From: Penicillium oxalicum
Lineage: Eukaryota > Ascomycota > Eurotiomycetes > Eurotiales > Aspergillaceae
NCBI RefSeq assembly: GCF_001723175.1
Contig: NC_064653.1
Coordinates: 1,736,001 to 1,800,000, forward strand
Length of the DNA: 64,000 bases
Direction: 5' to 3'
The stretch's first letter is position 1; the number at the start of each line of letters is the position of its first letter. Below, piece after piece: positions 11,191 to 24,500 of the stretch. The translations under genes were made by a program, and so were the position numbers. The notes below the pieces were generated by a model. It saw only the letters and a list, made by a program, of their open reading frames with translations, ran no database searches and had not been told where the DNA came from.

Positions 11191-12159
11191 ATTCAGTCGA
11201 TGGTTTGTAATCGCTGTATCAGGTTAGAGATTGCCTGCCAAAAGATGAAGGGTCAGTACTGTAAGAATAATTCTTGGCAGAGTTGGGAGCTTGAGGGAAG
11301 AAATTCGATCATCAAAGGTTGATGGATGTCTCACGTGCGAATTTGATGGATATGCTTCAGCGGGTTGGACGCCACGAATACCAAAACAATTATTTGAAAA
11401 TGGACGTCTTTTCTTATTTGTATCTGAGGAGAGAACTGAAAGGTGTCTTTTATGTGGAGGCGAGAACCTATGGAAGGGACTAGGTTGGAAGTAACGGCTA
11501 CTGGCGCCTGGGAATCTATCGCGGTATACGTGCTGTAGGGGTAGACCAGCGCTGCAGGAGATTTTCGGTGTCGGCAGGTTGAACAAGGTGGGGCTCCGCT
11601 AACTCTAAGCATTCCTTGCGCGATAAATATATCGAGCGGCGCAGCACCGGGTTCTCGTCTATCTGTCCTTCTATCCACTTTTTGGGACGGTCTAGAATTG
11701 ACAAGACTATCAATAGCGACCCAGCCCACTCACAAGCCAGGTATGAAGTGAGCGCTTGGTAATTGGACAAGTGGCGAAAGGCTGGGGAGCCAAGTGTCAG
11801 ATTCATCTTGTTTACTTCAAAATCGACAGGGACACACTGTCTTACAGAGAGAGATTCCTATCCTCAAAATAGACTGGTGAGCTCCAAAGTGGGTACTCGA
11901 TCCTCGGTCTGATGTGTATGGATGTTGCACTTTATAACGTATAGGGGTAGGTATCTAGTAGGCAAGAACAGCGAGATTTTTGAGAGGCAGACAGCAGTGC
12001 CTTTTGATCATAGGCGAGCAGCGACAAGGAATTGAGATCACAAGATGAAACCGAAAGTCAGAGATCAATTTTTGAGTTGGGAAAATACATCGTCGCGCTT
12101 TGAGTTTTCTCTTTGTAATGCAACTATTTACACGTTCAATCTGAGTAAGCAGGTGATGA
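11191..12159. other. Intergenic region between CofD-like and TEL1, with one possible small ORF
   Basis: About 970 bp upstream of the CofD-like start and downstream of TEL1. Several minus-strand open frames overlap here; only 11516-11806 has a protein-like composition and is listed separately. No RNA gene was recognised. Confidence 0.4.
11516..11806 (-). CDS. Possible small protein of unknown function (doubtful)
   Basis: A 96-codon minus-strand frame with a balanced composition, including YLACEWAGSLLIVLSIL, RPKKWIEGQIDENP and LSRKECLELAEPHLVQ, unlike the skewed chance frames around it. I recognise no domain. It could be an exon of a small gene, a fragment of a decayed gene, or chance. Lack of a clear intron set or homologue keeps confidence low. 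Confidence 0.22.
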   Translation of the reverse strand: MNLTLGSPAFRHLSNYQALTSYLACEWAGSLLIVLSILDRPKKWIEGQIDENPVLRRSIYLSRKECLELAEPHLVQPADTENLLQRWSTPTARIPR

Positions 12160-15100
12160 TTAGGCATAGGCAGCCCATCCTAGTAAATAAGTTAGTCTCG
12201 AAAAATTTCCAACGGTCAGAGGGCCACAGGATCATACCACAATAGAGCACAGCCAAATTCCTCTCATCCGTTGCCTGCTGAATCAGTTCGTTTACGGTGG
12301 CAGTAACACTGAGAGTCTTGCTCAGCTTCTTCGCGACCACCGTCAAGGCCCGATCGGCCTCACTGGGCTCGTTGGTGGGAGCCTTGTCTTCAGCGCCGGG
12401 CAACATGGGGGGGCCATCACCAGCCTCTTGGTTATCCTGCATTTTCTTCATCCGGAATGGTGACAGCGTCCAGCTGTATAATGGATCATACCGAAGAACG
12501 TCGAGTATGGTCATGATGCTGTACGACTCTTGGCGGAGCGCTTCAAGCGTGAACTCGCAGCAGCGCCTGAATACACCTTCGGTCTTGGTGATGCCAAATC
12601 CATCAACGAGGTCCCGCGTAAGCCTGAAGGGAACGACTTCCGGCACAGGAAGAACACGTCCCTGCTCAAACGCTACGCCCAGATCGATATGCACCACTTC
12701 CCCTGTCTTCTCATCGAGAAGGATATTGTGGCCATGTCGGTCTCCGAGTCCGAGGACGTGACCGAGAATAGAGATAGCGGCGGTACTCCGAGTGTATGCT
12801 AGACGCTTGGCAAACCAATCATCAGGGTTGCTGAATTTTTCCATGAAGAAGTATTTCATCACGGGATGAAAGTGTTCCGTGACCTGACGATAGGTCCTGA
12901 CTCTTTGTTCAAACGATCTCGTCTGCACATCTGCAATATTCTTTCGACATGCGCTTGGCTTCATATCTTTAGGGAAATACTTCTGATGGGCTGGCATCAG
13001 ATAGTCGTGCAGGGGAATGGTGTTGGGCACAAATTCAATGATGCCAGCATGCAGTGTCAAGGGAAGGACTTTGTAAGTACGGATGCCTAGTTTGCGTTGA
13101 CGCGTAGGCTGATGATCCTTCAAGAGACTGCTCACTTGCTCAAATACTTGTTCCATGATAGCATCTTGACGTAGATCGTCATTGCCTCCTTTGAACTAGA
13201 AATGGATCAGAGCCCGCTTTAAACAAGCTTTACTAGGTTGATACTTACCAATTGTTTGTAGCGAATACCATCTGTGCCAACAGCAGTCACGATTTTGGGG
13301 GCGCTGACGCCAGCCGCGAGGGTAAAGTCGGATCCGAATCTTTGAATTGAGGGGACGCTGCGGTAGTCTAAGTCTGCTCGGAGCTCGATCTTCATCGTAG
13401 GAGGAGGTAGCTTGTATGACTCTGCGTCTTTCCCAAGGCGTTCTCCTGTAGCCAGTTTCTTGAGTGGGATTTTGGCGCCAGTTTTGAATTTAGCATCGGG
13501 CTTGTCGATGGCGAACCGAACATAAGATATGTTCATGTTATGGATCGACACCCAGATCGGTCCAATTTCCTTGTCATTCTTCAGGCGCTCCACAAGCTTA
13601 TTCGCAGCTTGAAATCTCGATTGCGAGGACGGGTCTTTTCCACCTTTTGACTTGCTGCTTGCGAAGATTTGATACATTCCATGATATGGATGCTCAGTAC
13701 AAATTCGGAACACGAGTTCACTGAGAAGAGCCTGGAACTCATCTGATACATCCAAGAGTCGCGATGAAAGCTGATTCATAAGGGGGGCGAACTTGCGGCT
13801 GGGTACCTCTTTGAGGTAGCGAGACACCGCCCTGTTCGCTGTCTGGCTTTCCGAGTTATCAAGCCAAAGAGCACAGAATCGAAGCGCGTCGCTGTTGTAC
13901 TTCTCACTTTCTCGAAGAGCTAGAAGGTAGTTCTCGAGAGACTGTTGTAGGAAAGCTTCCCTGCTTCGCGAAAGGCGTTGGTATTCGCGGTCATCGAGGT
14001 CGAACCACTGCTTTGCCTTGGCCCGGAAAACCTTAAGAGACTCTCTCGTGCGGCCTTCTGCCTTCCGCATCATTTCCTCTAGGCCTATCAATTCGCTCTC
14101 TTTTCGATCACGCAATTGCTTGACCCGTTTGTAGTCTTCAATGCCATCAGGATTCAGAAGCTGCTGATCACAGAAACTAGCGAAACCATGATAAACTCGC
14201 CCTGCAGCTTCTCCTGCAGAGACGCCTTTCAGCTCCTTGACAGCGGGATAGAGGTATTCTTGAAGAATCGATTCCGGTTTTTCAAGCCGAGCTTCGGCAA
14301 CGCGATGCCCCTATTGAAGACAAATTAGAGGAGCATAACAAAGTGACCGAAATAACATACCAAAGTCACAAGCAATTCAGCACGACTTAGCGGAATTGCC
14401 TGTTTATGCAGATCGTTCTTTCCCTTCAGCTGTTGCAACATTCGTATTGAGGCGGTCATTTCGCCCTGGTCCCAGAGAACATTTGCGAGATCAAATTCCG
14501 CGGCCGCTTCAATGTTCACTCCTAGGTCAGCGCATGGCTTTGCCAGCTTAGACAGAGTGATTGCACTCTTCAGTGATGCTTGGGAGATCCCGTGACTTCT
14601 TGAGATCTCCAGCGACCGACGAAACACCTTGGCCTCTAGCAAGTGCGATTCAGCCGGTTGAAGTTTCGACTTCGAGGTCAATAACGCATTCTTGCGGATC
14701 GAAGAACAAAGTGCTTCATGCCAGCTGAGAATTTCCCCTGCCTCCGTATAACTATGACTGTTAGAAGAGGTGTGCCATGACGCAAAGATGATTAACAGCA
14801 GCATACCTTTCGCTTTTCAGCCAATTACTCCTCGTCATGATCTTTTGCCATTCATTTTTCATATCCTCGGACGAAGAAGCCTGAAGAACATCTTTCATCT
14901 CCGACAAGATGCCAAGTGCTCGCATTGTGTTTCTTAATTCGATCGTGGAACGGCTGGGCTGAACCAGGTGGCTTAGGGATTTCGAAAGACATTCATTCAA
15001 GGATGCCTCAACTTCGGACATGGAAATCGACTTGTTCAAACCTTGAAAAGCTTTGAACACCATTGCTGAAGGCGAGAAATCAGCTGGTAAAATTGGAACG

Positions 15101-18100
15101 TCCCACTGCTGGAGACTGGTTGCAGCGTGAAGCATGGCAGCAGAAGAAGAGCCCTCGCCGTGACCACCAGAAGCAGCCAGCAATGTGTTAGCGACTCCCT
15201 GCAGATTTGTCGCGTTGAGAGCTTTTAAGACCCCAGAAGGGTCGACCCTATCGGATAATTGAATGTTGGTGTCATAGTTGGCACTTTGGAAAAGCAATGT
15301 CTTCAGACTAGTCCCCTCGTATTCAAGACGCTCCATAACCGTTGCCAAGGATGAACTTTGTTGGATACCATAGAAAAAATCTGGGTCATCAATGTTTCTG
15401 AAGATTTCGTTCAAAAACTCCACTGGGGGCTCGTATTTTGCCGTGGATGAGCGACGAGAGCTTGAGATCACCTTCGAAGCCTCTATTTCGAGGAAAAGAA
15501 GCGACGTTTTCTGTAGTCCACACTTATGGGCTGCGAAAGACAACGAGTCGTACTTTATATCGAGCCATTTATCTCGGTCAACGATAGTCGATTCATCTGG
15601 AATTGGTGAGTTTTGTAGATGCAAAATGCAGCGAATGACGAGACGAGCGTGCGGTATTCTTCCGTCAGTGACATTATCGAGGATTGCTTGAAATATATTT
15701 GAAAGGTCTCGTCGGACATGACTTGCCCCAGAGTCTTCTGAAAGAAGCACTTCATGAATGATGTATGGCAGAAGCTGCACAGCGAAATTGGGCATTCTTT
15801 TCAAAACCGCGCGGAGTGGCCCAATGACATAGTCATGTGAGACAGCACTGCTCAAAGCGAGAGCTATTTTACAAGCCCAGTCACTCAAACTGTTCACGTC
15901 ATCAGTAGGCTGACCAGCCAAGTCACCAAGACTCACGTCTGTGAGTGGAGGAGGCACCCAGGGACAAGAGTATGGATTCCAAAGCAGGCTTGGTATGAGT
16001 GGCGCTGGAACAACACCGACATATATATCCAAGTTTTCGTCTGATGGCATCTGGCTGAGAATCAACTGCAAGGTTCTCTCGATTAGGCCAGTTTCAGTAA
16101 AATTTTGATCTTGAAGCTTGTCGCAAAGGAGGCGGAGAATCGTGTCTTTAGAGCGTGGGGACGGGATGGTCGGTTCGTCTAACTGGGGTATTTCTTTGGA
16201 GATACATTCTTGCTCACGCGTCAGCCTTTCATCGATCTGGCCTGTAGTGGCGAATGAGCGTCCAATCATTTTGGCAGCCCAAAGATTGTACTCTGGGCCT
16301 CCATTGAACTTGGACAGTGTATCCCAGAGGGAGAAAGTGAATGATGCAGAATCCATCACAGATCCTGAGCTGTAATCGAAATCTGTCTCATCATCCCTGA
16401 GATGGGGACACACCATGGAAAGCACCATATCTGCAGTAGATTTACTCAAGAGAGATTGGGGATTATTGCGCTCTTGGAGAATGGCGAGTATCAAGTCTCT
16501 CTCGGCCTGAGAAGACGTTTCTGGTGTCGTAGGCAAACTTTTCGCCAACGAAAGTAGCTTTGTGAAAGAGGATTTAATCTCATCGTCCCAGTCTGAGTTC
16601 TGAAAACTCTCGATAAGATTGCAAATCCATTCGCGGAAACGCTGTACGATCGATATGATCGCTTGAGGTTGGGTCTCTTGCGTTGTACCTGCGAGAGATG
16701 AAAGTGAAAGTTGGCGAAGTGACACCAGTATAGAGAGACAGATACTGGCTGTAAAATCAGGTCTCGTCGACAAGTAAGGTGTCCCTGCCTCGAGCAAATA
16801 CCACACAACTCCTATGGTGTCCTCGGCACAGTCAAGATCAGAAAGGAAAGGACACATTGAATTGAGAAGCATCTCAAGTGGATAGTTGTCTAGGACGATA
16901 GTCCCCGCAAGGCAGACCAAAATCTTGATCTTTCGAATCACCGAGCATGCGTGCAAGGATCCCAATGCTGGGTGTACCGAATCCAGTAGGGAGCGGCACA
17001 CGAATATTGCAAGAGCTGGTGACCATATGTCTTCTATCTCATAGCCTGCACAGCTGCACAAGAACTCGAGTTCGTCCAGTAAATAGCGAGCTCGGAAAGC
17101 TGGCTGCTGATTGACCGGTAGCAGGCGCTGTGAAGCAGCCCTTGCAGATATTTTGGACTGGATGTCAAGAGCGTAATGAAACTGAGGTCGTTTGGAATAT
17201 GCGCGCTCAACTTGTTCATGTCGGTCCAGCATGCGGAAGAAACAAGCAATTATTTGAGGGAAATTAGCTTCAATTTGCGTCACGAAGCGTTCTGGGCCGA
17301 GCAATTTTCTCAAGCGAATCTCAGCTCCCCCTGGCTGACTTCCTTGACCAGGTGGTGTGCTGATGTCTCGCGCAATGCTGTAAGCCTCTGCTTTGGCAAA
17401 TGAAGCTTCAATGATCTCAATGTAAGAGACTCCAAGAATGGTCGCAAGCTCTTGAATATCTGCCTCCATGCCTCGCATTACCATCTGGCCAACAAGCTCA
17501 TCTCTGACGTCCGTCAGCATTTCGGCAAGATTATCATATCTGAAGATCATGTACGGCATCGACATGACACTGTGAGTTTCGCTCCAAGTGTAGAACACCT
17601 GAGATGCAAATAGACGAAAGAGCTCCTGCGCGTTCTGCAGCCCAAGGGCGGTCGACGTCAACAATACGCACGTTTGAGCATACTTGAGGGAACCAGGAAC
17701 CTGAGCTGGAGTCTCGAACATGTGATAGATACTTCTGCGCAGCAGTGAAGGCCACCTGGATGCCAAGCTTGATAGAACAAGAAGACGAATAGCAATTCCT
17801 TCAATCCAATCTGGGTCTCTCGGCAAACTCTCCAATACATCTTCAAAAATGGCATCATGGTCTTCCAGAAGGAATCGGTCAAAGAGATTCGGCAAGAATT
17901 TTGCGATCTCAAACTTGACCTGAACGTCACCTTGTTGTAATATTGTAAGGATCAGTGTTCTCGGTGAAGGCAGTCCTTGCTCTTGACCAAAGGATGGAGA
18001 TAGCTGCAGGATATTTTCAACAAGCTGCGAGAATGCAATGTAGACACGAACTGTGGCTCGTCTTTTGTCGATGAGAGTTCCTGTGAACCAGCTGTACAAA

Positions 18101-21100
18101 TCCACTGCTGAATCACTCAGATCATCATCCAGTGACTGTAGCCAAGATTCTGACAGCGCAGTCATCATATGGATACAAATCATATGCGAAGCTTCACAAC
18201 GCTCCATTTCATACGACTGTAAGCATTTCTCTCCAACGTCTTCAAGTACTTGTGTCAGATGATTTTGTGACAACCTGGAACAGCCTCGATAAACTGCAGG
18301 TAAGATTGCTTGAGCAGCGAGAAGATCATAATCATTGAGTCCCTTCAGGTACTCCAAAAGTGTTGGTTCACGGTCCGTATTGGCTGGCTCGGCATCCTGT
18401 ATGTGAACTATGAGAGAGAGCCGAATCGTCTCGCGACGTTGAAATGTAACTGCATCAGAGCATAGGAAGGTTGCGGTCCGATTAGACGCAAGAATCCACG
18501 GGCCTGACGCATCATTCGTACTGTCATGAACCAGGGAATCAAAAGGATCCACGCTGGCTTTCCAAAAAGGCAGTTGCGCATGAGAAACAAGGCGAGATCT
18601 ACCTAGCTCCTCTACCAATGGTCGTAGTAACGGAAGAAGATGTACTCCAATGCCCGAAGATTCCAGTTCAGACTCTGAACAAAGCAAAGGCGACAGAATT
18701 TCCAGGCATGGTTGAATGGCACTTGAGATGTTCGCGCAGATGAACTTACTAAGAGCATTCCACAAATCATTGCAATTCCTTAGCAGGCTCTGCACTTCAG
18801 GGGTTGAGCGCTTGGGCACACATGCGACGAAAAGGAAGCAAGTGACACAGAAAGATACCATGATTTGCAAGACGTCGCCAGAGATATGGAGCGCTCTGTC
18901 TTCGCTTATCGTCTTCCAAAATTGGGAGAAGGCATCTGATTTCGTCCGCAAAAATTCGATAATGACCAGGTCATCCGCATCCTGATGGCCAGACGGCTTA
19001 AGGGATAATGACTGTTCATGGATCTCGATATCGAGCTCGGGGATTTCACAAGCATTCTCAAACATGTACCTCAGTATATTTCTATTCTCATAGAAGTGAT
19101 ACCAGGTTTGCGTTATAGGTCCAGAAGGCCCGCAGTGTGGCGGATTTGACTCTTGAAAGACACGGTTGCTACATGCCATGAAAAGATTGAGCAGATATAG
19201 CGGGCGCGCGAAGATAGCGGTCTGCGCAGTCTGAGAACGATCTGACATGTGACCTTTAGGGAAAGATTAGCAACAGCTCACCTAGCCTAGGAGTGGCAGC
19301 TAGCAGATCAAAGAGACATACCAATGGTCCACACTTCTCTCAGCCAAGAACAAATCTGTTGGGACACATTTTGTGCCGCTCCGGGATTTGTATCCAGTTT
19401 TTCTCTGGCAATTGTAGCCCACATTTGAAGAGCTGAATCGGAAATTGAAGATGGTCCATTCAGATTTGCTGACGAGAGCATAGAGAGCATCATTTCCGAA
19501 GCCGATGAATGGTCAAGCAGATTTTCATGGAGAACTGTATTGAGAAAATTGCAGGCTGGTCTGGATGTTGCAGAGGAAGAAAAAGCACGAATCGCAAGAT
19601 CTACAGCCTGTGGCCAGTAAGGCTTTAGGCGCTGGTGTCGGCAGCTAGATCCATTGGCAATGCTGTATGTTTGAAGTGAATTAGTACATTTCTTCTCGAT
19701 GGAAACTGGCTCTCCTCACCTGGTCAAGGCTATCATTACCCAGCAAGAAATTGAGCTACTGTCATCGAGTATACTCGGTATGACTCTTTGCACAAAGTTT
19801 TCCTTCGCATCAATGCTCATCTTGTCTTCCAGAAAAGGCACTAGCTGAAGACTGCAGATCCTCTGTGCGCCAACCCCAGATATTGCATCTCGAAGTACAT
19901 CTTCAATCTCCGACGAGAGACGAGCTCTCTTGGTTGAAGCTCCTGACGCTGTAGGCTCATTGATCTCACTCACAGCAACAGTCTCTGCCTTTTTCAGTAA
20001 CTCCGCGAGTGTCCAGATGACTGTCCAACTAAATACTGAGCGATTGTTCCCCAGTCTCGGTCCATGTATAAGCCTGATCGACCTATCTCGATTCTGTTTA
20101 AACGTAAGGTCATCAACTTGAAGCATCTCCTTGTCGGTCTTTCGAGTATACTCTGCCCGAATGCAATCTATCAGACCATAGATCGAGCGATTGTCCGTCG
20201 TCGAGGAAGTGTCGTCTGTCGTATTCTCCAAAGTGGCCAAGTGCAACATCACGGTAACAAGAAGTTCCTCCTTTAAGATCTGAAGCTTTGTGTTCCACAA
20301 TCTTCGGATGACTGGGACCAACTGGGATAACGTGGATCTCACGAGTTCTGACTGATCAAACATGATTCTCAACAGTACCGTGTTAACGCAGCTGAATGCC
20401 TGTTGGTGTGCAATCGCAGACATCCGTGATGATGATCTCACAAAGTTCGCCAATGATTGCAAAAGGCTCTCGGCGGCCGACTGAAGAGGGGCCCCCGGAC
20501 AAACTGTAAGAGCCCTGATAGACAATAGAATTTCCTCAACTGCATTCTTATTGCCAGTGAACGTGTCCCTGTTTCCTGGGACCGGAGTTGATCTTTGCGG
20601 TGTTGAGCGACTGTCATTTGTATCCCAATGATCGTCTAGAGTAGACCTTTGTCCACTTCGAATGCTAATTTGGCTTTCATTGCTTTCTGACGCATCCAGT
20701 AAATCAATGCAAAAAGCGAGAAGCTTCTTCCAGTCGGCGTTGCCCAGATGTTCAGTGTGAGGGGGATATTGAAGAAGACACGTGAGACTTTTCATGTAGT
20801 CGACACTGAGCGGCTCCCAAAGCTCTTCACCCGTGTCTGCTATCGATTCAATTATGTGATCGAGAACAGCACGCACAGTCTTTGCTTTGACATTGCGTAG
20901 GAACACGTCCACTGCAGTACGAAGGACCGAGGCACATGACGACAGTCGTGTAGCCGAAGCTTTCGAGTTGCTGCTTGAACGCTTGGCACGAACGTAGCTT
21001 AGCCTTTCTTTGGCAACAAATTGAAAGAGGGCTTCAAAGACCTTATGACAAGCCTTGTCGCTGAAACAGCGTCTTGAAAAGGATCGAAGAACGTTGTTAG

Positions 21101-21327
21101 TTTGTTTACGGGAATACAGGGTTAGCCATGGCCCTTACAGCTCAGAGGTTTCTTTGTTTTGCTGAAGAATGTGTTTGAGGTCTAACCAGCACTTTAGTTC
21201 AGAAGAAGAAGAAGACAGTGATTTTCGAACCAATGGATGAAATCTAACCTGCAAGACCATCAACACGTTCCTTCTGTTTATCCGAGGACAGCAGCGTAAG
21301 CGCATTGTCCATAAAGATTTCCCCCAT
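12160..21327 (-). CDS. TEL1: Serine/threonine protein kinase TEL1 (ATM orthologue)
   Basis: Nine exons, in order from the start: 21327..21249, 21181..21139, 21060..19720, 19662..19322, 19253..14807, 14757..14361, 14310..13249, 13195..12238 and 12179..12160. All joins keep the frame and give 2895 aa, the usual size for fungal Tel1. The N-terminus has a TAN motif ([13 protein letters not shown]), which in yeast is needed for telomere length control. A long HEAT-type solenoid and the FAT region follow. The PIKK kinase domain has [10 protein letters not shown] near residue 2572, the catalytic GLGDRHGHN near 2720 and HIDLG after it. The FATC end [13 protein letters not shown] is completed by a 20-nt last exon. 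The protein works with the Mre11 complex in double-strand-break signalling and telomere maintenance. It is head-to-head with NUP192. Confidence 0.97.
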
Positions 21328-21599
21328 TTTCCAACGCCGAGCAGTCGCTCAAAAATATATCTGGAGATTCAAACATCAGCTCTGATATTTTCCTTGAGAT
21401 AAGCCGGTGCGCCTCAGCGAGACTAGTTTAAGTTGACCTCGCTTTCGCATCTCTCTGACAGCTCCTCGCGAGTTGCGTTGTTGTGGAGCGGCAGTACTGC
21501 CAAAACGGATGACCGCCCGGAATTTTGACCGTGTTCCGCCTTTCACGAATCAACAGAGCTCCAAGCTACACTCTTCAATTCTACACACCTTGCGCCGTC
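21328..21599. promoter_or_regulatory. Compact TEL1/NUP192 bidirectional promoter
   Basis: Only 272 bp separate the divergent TEL1 and NUP192 start codons, so both promoters and 5' UTRs must share this interval. A TATA-like ATATATTTTT lies close to the TEL1 start on the minus strand. No other motif stands out. Confidence 0.6.
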
Positions 21600-24500
21600 A
21601 TGGCAGAGCTTCACGAGAACCTGGCGAGCCTTCGCGGCCTGTACCAGGATCTCTCTGCAATTACCGACAGCTCATTTCTCAATGTTGAGCGGCTCATACT
21701 CGAGCTAGAGACACATATCGAGGACTTCCAGAAACTCCTGGACAAGCCCGCGAAAAGCAATGCTAGTCGGCAGGCTGTACTTTCTGGTAAGAAATCATTA
21801 AGCTCCGTTGCGCAAAGCGCGTGCTTATTTCAGCAGTTCTCACTAATAATCGCGCAATGTCACAGGGAAGATCACGGTTGCCGAAGTCGAGTACTCTATC
21901 AATGAAGATTTCCAGCAAGGTGCTCTTCAGCTTGCCGATGCCTTGAATATTGATGAACTAGAAGCGGCAGTAATGTTTCTAGCTGCGCAAGAAGATTCGC
22001 GCATTCTGGATCGACCACCCTTGATTACTGCGATCATGAGGTTCCACGAGCGCCGCCATTTCCTTCTTGAATGTCTCCGCCTGATTTGCCGAGAAACCTA
22101 CGAAACAGAAGAGCCAGGGAACATCCTCCCCATCATGCAGGAGACGCTTGCGCATATTCTTAAAATCAAGAACAGACAGATGCAGAATGCTTCAGAATAC
22201 ACGAGAAAGGCGCTCGAGTCTATGTGGGAGGTTGAGAAATGGCTGTCCCTCTTGGGCGACCAGGTCCAGAAGGCGTCAATTGTTGGCCAAGAAGAAGATC
22301 GCGACATCATGGAGGCCATTGAATACCAACGATACAGCCTACAGCAGCAGCATGAGTCGCTTGGGGCGATTTTGTTCTACCTCTTCAAAGGGACTTACAC
22401 TAGTGCTGAAGACTTCCGCGTTCTTGTCTCTCACTTGAAGAAGCTTGATCGTCTTGACGGGCTAATTGTTCACTACTTCCCTGTCGCCATTGCCGCCTTC
22501 GTCCGATACGGGTCTGCTGAAAGTGGTGAGCGAGATGAAGCTCGACGCCTTCACGAGCTGATAACTCAAGCCAAGGATGGCCAGTCGTGGAAGCTTCCCC
22601 AATTTCATGCGTCAATGACTGCTCTTTGGCTTGCTATCTACAGTGGCTGGTACTTTGATGATGGTCCATCAGATCTTGGCCCTGGCTTTGACGCCGAGAA
22701 AGAAGCTCAAGAGCGGACAGACACTTTCATGGTCTCCCTCGACGACGGGGCACTAGAATTGATGTTGGCGATTTGTGCCAACGTTAATAGTGAGGAGTGG
22801 GCAGAACCTGCACGTAGTGAACTGGTTGCGCTCCTCTTGAAAGAAAGTCCAATCACCCTGCTGGACTCCAGCCACTGCAGCAGTTACATGAAAGCCTTAT
22901 TGATGGAGAACTTCGAGGTCTTTGTGGAATCTTGTATTGCGAATATGCCCGACGCTGTGCGCAGACTCAAATCTGAGGAGGATACACAACGTCTGGATCA
23001 AATAACTGCTCTCAGGGATGGACTCACATCGAGCACAAATCGTGCTCTTGTAGAGGCAAAGACCCATTTGGAAACGTTCTTGATGATCATTTCATTCGCT
23101 TTTGAGCGTCGAGAAGATGCCGCGCAAGAGTTCTGGGGCGACGTCGAGGGTAACCTCCACGGATTCCTACAATGGGCGTCCAAACGACAGACTGTGCCGC
23201 GGGTTAGTGCCTTTTGTGAAATGCTATGCTCGATATCTGAGGGAGAAGAAAATGCCGCTGCTGCGCACAGATTTCTGACCGAGGAGGAAAAGTTTCTCAC
23301 CTCGAAATTGAGGCGATCCACAAACATGAACTGGAGTCAAATGTTTGCCGAATTGCACCTCTATGCTACACGTGTCACGGAGAAAGCGCAAGCCGGTGGT
23401 CATACTCCACAGACGGCACAGGGTCCTGGATCTACTCGGAAGACAGGGCGTGTGGACCTTAGCGAGCCAGAGTCCCCGGTGATGCTTACTTGCTATCTCC
23501 GTCTCATGGGTCATTTATGCAGGCAGAGTGCAGCCATTCGGGATTGGATGCTTCAAAACAAGTCTTTCAGAGTTGCGGAGGAGCTCCTCACTTTATGTAG
23601 AGGACCGATCCCGACTCATTTGAGGGCTACTATCTTCACTACGCTGTCGTCTTTGATGATCGACAAGACTCTGGGGGACGGATTTGATATGTGGGAGTCC
23701 CTTGACTCATTTTTGACCAGTGCGCCAGTGGGTGAAAGTTCAACACTCATCAAAGCACCTGCCAATTCAAATCACAGTTTGTGGTATCAGCAGCAGGCTT
23801 TACAGAAGATTGGCGAGAGTCTCGATCAGACCAACGCCCTTGTGACGTTGATAAATGCTTTGGTCACACCCGTCTCCGACCCCAGCGCACAGGCTTTTTC
23901 GCTTCCTTTCCCTGATTCTTTGGGGGCTGCGTATCGGATGCCTGGGATTGAACCGTATATTGATTTCATTATGGGCCATGCTCTTTCCCGGAGAATGCAG
24001 GATCCAGGAAACCACCATTCGCGCTTGTTGACCTACAACTGTCTTGAATTCGTCGTCACAAGCCTGCGCACCTTCAACGAGGATCTTGTTACTTTTCTCA
24101 GTCAGTCGACTCTTATTGACTCTGCCGCGAAGACATCCAATCTTGAGTCATATACGCGACTACACGCGTTCTCCCGTGTGATGGAATGGCTTTTCAATGA
24201 GAATGTCTTGAAGGCGTTGTTCTCAATCAGCCGAGTTGACATCTCAGAAGTAGCTCAAGCGTCGTCTGATTCGGTTCTGGTCTTGACGGTACTACGCAGC
24301 GTTGAGGTCATGAACTTGCTGATGGATCTTCAGTCGACATACTTCAACGTTGTGAAGCCAATGGTCAAGTCTAAATTCACAGATCGCCCCACTGTCGCAA
24401 ACTCCTCGCTTGCTTCTTTTGAAGACAGCGTGTTGAACAACCTGTCCCTTGTACCTGCGCTCTGCCTTTTCTGCGGCACAGGTCATGAGCAACTCACTGT

